This document shows positions 49,741 through 52,764 of a stretch of 52,764 bases of DNA, piece by piece (the stretch's first letter is position 1; every line of letters starts with the position of its first letter). Origin of the DNA: an uncultured Ruminococcus sp. (GTDB taxonomy: Bacteria; Bacillota; Clostridia; Oscillospirales; Ruminococcaceae); the NCBI GenBank assembly GCA_934474025.1, contig CAKSMF010000009.1:1-52764 (forward strand), written 5' to 3'. Made by a program: the position numbers and the translations under genes. Under the pieces are notes generated by a model that saw nothing but the letters and a program-made list of their open reading frames with translations, had not been told where the DNA came from and did not search any database.

Positions 49741-50634
49741 ATGGATAATGATACCAAACACGTATTAGTTATACTTGGATTTGTGGCTTGTTTCGGTGCA
49801 GGATATTTTACTTGCAAAACAGAAAATAGAGATTCTTTGAAACTTGGCGAAAAATTATCAGTATTCAATACAATTGAAAATAAACTCGAAAATAAAACGG
49901 ATTTTGAATTGTCTGACGAAAAAGAAGCAATAAAAAATGCTGTAAATGGTTATTATCAAACCAACGACAAGTATTTTGAATATTCTTTTGAATCAGATGA
50001 AGATGACAAAAAAGAAGAAAATAATTATGATTATTCAAATAACTACAGTATAAGTAACAAAATAGTTTATATTAATAGTGATAGTTTTTTTGTCGATGGT
50101 ATTCAGGGATTTACAAAATTTTTCAAAGATAATGAAAATCCAGAAATTGATGCTTATATTATTGACCTTAGAAACAATGTTGGCGGTTATACTCCATTAT
50201 CTTTGAATGTATTAGCTTATTTTCTTGACCAGCCATTGACCGTCGGTAAATATCATTATTATAATGGTGAGGAAGAAGAACTTAAAATATCTGGCACAAA
50301 AAAAGCCAACGGGGAAAAAATTATTATTCTCGTGAACGAAAAAACAGCAAGTTCCGCAGAAATATTTACTTCCGCTATGAAACAATTCTATAATGGTGAA
50401 GTTACTACAATAGGTACTACCACTCAAGGAAAAGGAACTTTTCAAAAGATTCAATACCTTTCAGATAACGAACTTGTTAAATATACCGCCGGTTATTATA
50501 CCATTGGAAACTGGGACTGTTATGACGGTATCGGAATTACCCCAGATATAGAAGTATCAATGGACTATCTCCCTGACATAATATGTACTGATAATGACAT
50601 TCAGTTACAAAAAGCCCTTGAATTGCTTAAATAA
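49741..50634 (+). CDS. Membrane-anchored S41-family serine protease
   Basis: A 297-residue protein with an N-terminal membrane anchor (residues 7-25) and an outward S41 (C-terminal processing peptidase) domain. DLRNNVGGYTPL near 142-153, NEKTASSAEIF with the probable catalytic Ser204, and TTTQGKGTFQ with Lys231 match the Ser-Lys dyad family; DGIGITPDIEV follows as usual. The PDZ domain found in CtpA/Tsp is missing. Its position between two pilin genes suggests pilin processing or quality control, which is inference. GAGGTGAT precedes the ATG. Confidence 0.88.
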   Translation: MDNDTKHVLVILGFVACFGAGYFTCKTENRDSLKLGEKLSVFNTIENKLENKTDFELSDEKEAIKNAVNGYYQTNDKYFEYSFESDEDDKKEENNYDYSNNYSISNKIVYINSDSFFVDGIQGFTKFFKDNENPEIDAYIIDLRNNVGGYTPLSLNVLAYFLDQPLTVGKYHYYNGEEEELKISGTKKANGEKIIILVNEKTASSAEIFTSAMKQFYNGEVTTIGTTTQGKGTFQKIQYLSDNELVKYTAGYYTIGNWDCYDGIGITPDIEVSMDYLPDIICTDNDIQLQKALELLK

Positions 50635-50653
50635 CTTAAATATTTATTTTTTC

Positions 50654-50682
50654 TTGACAATTTATGAACAAAGTGTTATAAT
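50654..50682 (+). promoter_or_regulatory. Promoter of pilA2
   Basis: TTGACA (50654-50659), 17 bases, TATAAT (50677-50682), with extended -10 TGT. The spacer shares TGAA with the pilA1 and pilA3 promoters. Confidence 0.85.
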
Positions 50683-50709
50683 AATCTCAGAAATGGAGGT
50701 ATTATAATT

Positions 50710-51216
50710 ATGAAGAAATTTAAAGGTTTTACTCTTATTGAATTGATTGTAGTTATCGCTATTATAGGCGTATTGGCTGCAATACTTGTTCCGTCAATGT
50801 TTGGTTATGTAAAAAAAGCTAAGATACAGGGGGCTAACACAGACGCTTCAACACTCCATAAAGCTATAGTTGCATATATTGATGACCTTTTCTTTGAAGA
50901 TGTTCCTATAATTTCAGAAGGCACTCACAATATAAAAAGTACTATATTAGATAATACAGGCAATCAGATTACTGATTTCAAAAAAGATATGGAACAGTAT
51001 TTTTCCGATATTGATAAAATTGATGCGGCTTTTTATATAAAATCCGGTGAATGCGTGGCTGTAGCTGTACAAAATAAAAATTATTATGGTTCTTTCCCGA
51101 CTTTCCTTTCTTCTAAAAACTTTGAAAGCTATTCCGCTACTATGTCATGCGTTGAAGATGCTGTTAAACAGGCTGTTATCACAAACAAAATTGAAACCGC
51201 CGATAATATTAAGTAA
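50710..51216 (+). CDS. Type IV pilin (pilA2)
   Basis: A 168-residue prepilin with leader MKKFKG and cleavage before FTLIELIVVIAIIGVLAAIL. The N-terminal half up to KIQGAN matches pilA1 almost exactly, while the C-terminal domain differs and has cysteines near residues 113 and 147. The shared YYGSFP/YYGTYP motif near the end confirms a paralogue pair. GGAGG precedes the ATG. It has its own promoter and terminator. Confidence 0.94.
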   Translation: MKKFKGFTLIELIVVIAIIGVLAAILVPSMFGYVKKAKIQGANTDASTLHKAIVAYIDDLFFEDVPIISEGTHNIKSTILDNTGNQITDFKKDMEQYFSDIDKIDAAFYIKSGECVAVAVQNKNYYGSFPTFLSSKNFESYSATMSCVEDAVKQAVITNKIETADNIK

Positions 51217-51226
51217 TCCGGCAAAC

Positions 51227-51250
51227 TGCACTAATTTATCGTGCATTTTT
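51227..51250 (+). terminator. Terminator after pilA2
   Basis: TGCAC (51227-51231) pairs with GTGCA (51241-51245), followed by TTTTT. A longer alternative pairs AACTGCAC (51224) with GTGCAGTT (51251). Confidence 0.65.
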
Positions 51251-51275
51251 GTGCAGTTCCACCTCTATAAAATCA

Positions 51276-51304
51276 TTGACAAATTATGAATAAAATGTTA
51301 TAAT
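51276..51304 (+). promoter_or_regulatory. Promoter of pilA3
   Basis: TTGACA (51276-51281), 17 bases, TATAAT (51299-51304), extended -10 TGT; nearly the same sequence as the pilA2 promoter. Confidence 0.85.
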
Positions 51305-51330
51305 GACTATTATAGATTGGAGGTTGCTAT

Positions 51331-51852
51331 ATGAATAAAAAATTAAAAGGTTTTACCTTGACTGAACTCATTGTTGTTATCGCTATAATCGGAATACTTT
51401 CAGCTATTATTATTCCGTCTTATATGAGCTGGATTGCTAACTCTAAAGTAAGAAAACAAAACAATAATGCAAAAGTTATCTTTAATGCTGCTCAGACTGT
51501 TGTACAGGAATACAGCTTTAAAGAACGTACTATGGACGACTCTGATAAAAATATTGGTTCTGGTACTTTCGATTTCTACTGGGATAAAGATACCGGACCT
51601 TCTGCTACAGGTTCAGCAAGTAAGGTTTCTGATACGACATTTATAAATGAATTTGCCCATCAGGTTAACAGAATCTATGGCGACCAAGAGTATACAACTT
51701 ACAGAATAAGCGTTGATGATTACATGGTTAAATCGGTTGTCGCTTCATCAGGAAACACCAACCGTCATAAAGGTTCTTATCCTGTAAAGCAGGACGGTAC
51801 TAATAGTACTCCTATACAAAGTTTTGATATGTCTACTATAGCGTTGCCTTGA
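51331..51852 (+). CDS. Type IV pilin (pilA3)
   Basis: A 173-residue prepilin with leader MNKKLKG and helix FTLTELIVVIAIIGILSAII (Glu5 present). The globular domain is Asn/Ser/Thr-rich and unlike pilA1 and pilA2, so it is an older or separate paralogue. No cysteines are present. GGAGG precedes the ATG. Its stop lies 120 bases before pnuC, with a strong hairpin between. Confidence 0.93.
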   Translation: MNKKLKGFTLTELIVVIAIIGILSAIIIPSYMSWIANSKVRKQNNNAKVIFNAAQTVVQEYSFKERTMDDSDKNIGSGTFDFYWDKDTGPSATGSASKVSDTTFINEFAHQVNRIYGDQEYTTYRISVDDYMVKSVVASSGNTNRHKGSYPVKQDGTNSTPIQSFDMSTIALP

Positions 51853-51885
51853 CATTGACTATAGAGTGAAACAATTAAATATTAC

Positions 51886-51960
51886 TGCCACCGGGTAGAA
51901 CGAAAAGCATTTGTACACATCGTTAGGTCTTTGAAGATGTGTACAAATGCTTATTTTTTT
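51886..51960 (+). terminator. Perfect 17-bp terminator abutting the pnuC RBS
   Basis: AAGCATTTGTACACATC (51905-51921) pairs perfectly with the segment 51936-51952, then A and seven Ts (51954-51960). The GGAGG of pnuC starts at 51961. Just upstream, CTGCC-ACCG-GGTAG (about 51885-51898) forms a second small hairpin. This may end pilA3 transcription or act as an attenuator for pnuC. Confidence 0.85.
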
Positions 51961-51971
51961 GGAGGTACATT

Positions 51972-52655
51972 ATGAATAAATTTAAAAACTATTTTTCAAA
52001 AGCTGAAATATTACTTTGGTTCTTTTCTGTTTCTTCGATTGTAATTTCATTTGTGATGTTCAGTAATAACGGTTATATTACGTTAATAGCATCATTAATA
52101 GGAGTCACTTCAATAATAGTAAATGCAAAAGGAAATCCGACAGGTCAAGCAATGATGATAATATTCAGTATTATGTATGGAATTATATCTTATAGTTGCA
52201 AATACTATGGTGAAATGATTACATATCTTGGTATGACCGCTCCTATGGCTGTTGTAGCTCTTGTATCATGGATTAAGAATCCTTATGGCGACGGCAAGGA
52301 AGTTAAAGTGAATCATATAAAATCTTCGGAAGTCTTTTTACTAGCGATTATCTCAACAGCAGTAACAGGTATTTTTTACTTCATTCTGAAATATTTTAAT
52401 ACCTCTAATCTTGAAGTGAGTACTATTTCAGTGCTGACAAGCTTTGTTGCGGTATATCTTACTTTCAGACGCAGTATATTTTTTTCGCTTGCTTATGCTA
52501 TGAATGATATTATTCTTATAATTCTCTGGGGGCTTGCATCATTTAATGATACGTCCTATATTTCAGTAGTGGTATGCTTTATTATGTTCTTTATTAATGA
52601 TATTTATGGTTTTATTAGCTGGAACAGAATGGAAAAACGTCAGGCTATTGGTTGA
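51972..52655 (+). CDS. pnuC: PnuC-type vitamin/nucleoside transporter
   Basis: PnuC proteins carry nicotinamide riboside (or, in variants, thiamine or riboflavin) by facilitated diffusion. The 227-residue protein has six to seven membrane helices; IIVNAKGNPTGQAMMIIFSIMYGIISY and YGEMITYLGMTAPMAV match the family core, as does the late FFINDIYGFISWNRM. The ATG at 51972 follows GGAGG by 6 bases; the eleven codons upstream lie in the terminator. A nicotinamide riboside substrate would fit the NAD genes in this window but is not proven. Confidence 0.92.
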   Translation: MNKFKNYFSKAEILLWFFSVSSIVISFVMFSNNGYITLIASLIGVTSIIVNAKGNPTGQAMMIIFSIMYGIISYSCKYYGEMITYLGMTAPMAVVALVSWIKNPYGDGKEVKVNHIKSSEVFLLAIISTAVTGIFYFILKYFNTSNLEVSTISVLTSFVAVYLTFRRSIFFSLAYAMNDIILIILWGLASFNDTSYISVVVCFIMFFINDIYGFISWNRMEKRQAIG

Positions 52656-52695
52656 AATGAACATAAATAAATCAATTGTCTTTAAACTATTTTAC

Positions 52696-52724
52696 TTGAC
52701 TTTTCCGAAAAATGATGATATAAT
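52696..52724 (+). promoter_or_regulatory. Promoter at the window end
   Basis: TTGACT (52696-52701), 17 bases, TATAAT (52719-52724). It should drive a gene beyond the window edge. Confidence 0.75.
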
Positions 52725-52764
52725 AATAAAGCTGTCGGACGAAAACCTTTTCAGAAAGACGTTT

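Noticed and set aside
51255..51270. TTCCACCTCTATA resembling part of the hairpin repeat
   Set aside because: Only about 13 bases match, the hairpin partner and tail are missing, and it lies within a pilin promoter region.
1..52764. Search for tRNA, rRNA, CRISPR and intact IS elements
   Set aside because: No cloverleaf, rRNA signature, regular repeat-spacer array or transposase frame was recognised by eye; a tool scan could still find a short RNA gene.

Overview
The window looks like chromosome from a low-GC Clostridia member, most likely an Oscillospiraceae/Ruminococcus-type gut or rumen bacterium. The evidence is AT-rich sequence, strong AGGAGG-type ribosome sites, TTGACA-N17-TATAAT promoters, a dockerin-tagged secreted protein (a hallmark of cellulosome-forming ruminococci), RicT and QueH, and a Gram-positive type IV pilus locus. 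No rRNA, tRNA, CRISPR array or intact insertion sequence was seen. The species call is inference.

Region 1 (1-9250, minus strand) holds purine biosynthesis: purE, purC, a purF homologue, purM, purN and an archaeal-type IMP cyclohydrolase (PurO). Mixed in are a membrane glycosyltransferase, a WG-repeat membrane protein, a TM2 protein, a HAD phosphatase and one unknown gene. The PurF homologue lacks the N-terminal catalytic cysteine of its glutaminase domain. Two intergenic copies of a hairpin repeat lie here; a third is near uvrC.

Region 2 (9450-15975, plus strand) has a three-gene operon of unknown role (acidic/proline-rich 822-aa protein, 90-aa protein, TPR protein). It is followed by a promoter, a leader ending in a strong terminator, and three phage-tail-like genes.

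Region 3 (15979-25440, minus strand) is mostly housekeeping: rsmD-coaD-coiled-coil protein, then holB-ricT-queH-ybaK and a secreted protein with a predicted BECR-type nuclease domain, an Orn/Lys/Arg decarboxylase-like enzyme, and uvrC. Upstream of uvrC are two small phage-like genes under a consensus promoter with a LexA (SOS) box.

Region 4 (25440-36480, plus strand) has nadB, an HsdR-N-like nuclease gene and nadC in one unit. Next come a small membrane protein with a TetR regulator, asnB, an HTH-cupin-acyl-CoA-synthetase fusion, a CAP-dockerin protein and RNase Z.

Region 5 (36480-52764) is a type IV pilus locus: pilC, a pilM-pilN fusion, pilO, a large PilX-like protein, two prepilins, pilD (opposite strand), pilB, pilT, then three pilin genes each with its own promoter, with a membrane-anchored S41 protease between the first two. 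A pnuC transporter gene follows; its RBS directly abuts a 17-bp terminator. The pieces needed to make, export, process and retract a pilus are all present.
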